Shown here piece by piece: positions 63,609 to 64,000 of a stretch of 64,000 nucleotides of DNA. This DNA comes from Afipia sp. Its GTDB lineage: Bacteria > Pseudomonadota > Alphaproteobacteria > Rhizobiales > Xanthobacteraceae. The stretch lies in assembly GCA_017308595.1 (NCBI GenBank), contig JAFKER010000006.1:124001-188000 (forward strand). The letters are read 5' to 3'. The translations under genes were made by a program, and so were the position numbers. Each line of letters starts with the position of its first letter. Position 1 is the stretch's first letter. The notes under the pieces are model-generated. The model did no database searches. It saw nothing but the letters and a program-made list of their open reading frames with translations, and was not told the DNA's origin.

Positions 63609-64000
63609 ATGAGCGGCTCAGAGATTTGGTGTGACGGAATCAAAGATGGTGTCGTGGCGCCGGAGCCCGGCTTGACCGTCCGCGAGCATAACTGGCGTCC
63701 CGCTGCTGAAGGTCTCTACGACCCCGCACTCGAAAAAGATTCGTGCGGCGTCGGCTTCATTGCCAACATCAAGGGCAAGAAGTCGCATCAGATCGTCTCC
63801 GACGCGATCAGCATTCTTTGCAATCTGGAACACCGTGGCGCCGTCGGCGCCGATCCGCGCGCCGGCGATGGCGCTGGCATTCTCGTACAAATCCCGCACG
63901 CGTTCTTTTCGCGCAAGGCGAAGGAAGCCGGCTTCACGCTTCCTGCTCCCGGCAAGTATGCCGTCGGCGCGCTGTTCATGCCGCGCGAGAAGCCCTGGCG
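63609..64000 (+). CDS. gltB: Glutamate synthase large subunit, N-terminal part (3' cut by window edge)
   Basis: About 130 residues visible. The N-terminal propeptide is followed by the sequence EKDSCGVGFIANIKG, whose Cys becomes residue 1 of the mature enzyme and is the glutaminase nucleophile (class II amidotransferase). LEHRGAVGADPRAGDGAGI is also family-typical. GAGG lies 7 bases before the ATG at 63609; an in-frame ATG at 63603 is the alternative. The window ends before the FMN and synthase domains. Confidence 0.95.
   Translation, partial: MSGSEIWCDGIKDGVVAPEPGLTVREHNWRPAAEGLYDPALEKDSCGVGFIANIKGKKSHQIVSDAISILCNLEHRGAVGADPRAGDGAGILVQIPHAFFSRKAKEAGFTLPAPGKYAVGALFMPREKPW

Overview
The window is chromosomal DNA of a GC-rich (roughly 60-65%) alphaproteobacterium of the Rhizobiales. 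Gene content and order fit the Bradyrhizobium/Nitrobacter/Afipia/Rhodopseudomonas group best. Diagnostic blocks are uvrC-pgsA-moaD-moaE, ubiK<>lgt-midA-pgeF, petP-petR-kinase, rplY-pth-ychF, ileS-lspA followed by an M16 peptidase pair, and an hsp20 gene behind a ROSE-type RNA thermometer. Most of the window is housekeeping. I saw no phage, plasmid, CRISPR array, insertion sequence with a transposase, rRNA or tRNA. About seventy genes are supported; uvrB is cut by the left edge and gltB by the right edge.

Layout. 1-7 kb: 3' end of uvrB, a gene with a histone-H1-like tail, pfkA with altered active-site residues, small exported or hydrophilic proteins, and two SnoaL-like paralogues flanking a serine hydrolase. 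7-18 kb: an exported beta-rich protein, a tandem MaoC pair, ychF-pth-rplY, a COG0523 metal GTPase behind a perfect Zur-like palindrome, an HD-GYP protein, and a tripartite-transport binding protein behind a MarR-type palindrome. 18-25 kb: ubiK, lgt, midA, pgeF, a lipoprotein, prs (possible ATT start), a YbjN protein and proC. 25-32 kb: a histidine kinase with petR and petP, ilvE, a LysR/pirin/isochorismatase group and a deaminase. 32-37 kb: prmB, moaE, moaD, pgsA and uvrC. 37-47 kb: an outer-membrane protein with a CtrA box, a cold-shock protein, rlmJ, RNase T2, small exported proteins, a FlK-like thioesterase, a tautomerase, a DUF2000 protein, hisS (with a low-GC interior) and a TadE/TadG pair. 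47-57 kb: a class III aminotransferase, a degenerate EAL protein, a HAD hydrolase, a CheY-like regulator, ribF, ileS and lspA. 57-64 kb: two M16 peptidase genes, an alpha/beta hydrolase, hsp20, an exported proline-rich protein and the start of gltB.

How the genes work together. Several groups look like functional units: translation (rplY, pth, prmB, hisS, ileS, ychF), lipoprotein and envelope biogenesis (lgt, lspA, pgsA, outer-membrane proteins), excision repair (uvrB, uvrC), molybdopterin synthase (moaD, moaE) and signalling (PetPR plus kinase, HD-GYP, EAL, CheY). Regulatory DNA is well preserved: a Zur box, MarR and LysR operators, a CtrA box, a sigma-32 promoter with a ROSE element, and several strong intrinsic terminators. 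Intergenic spaces carry dispersed palindromic repeats typical of this bacterial group. I found no clearly new multi-gene system. The best leads are sequence-level oddities: the PfkA active site, a possible AUU start in prs, the hisS mosaic, the degenerate EAL domain and the paired hairpins before lgt.
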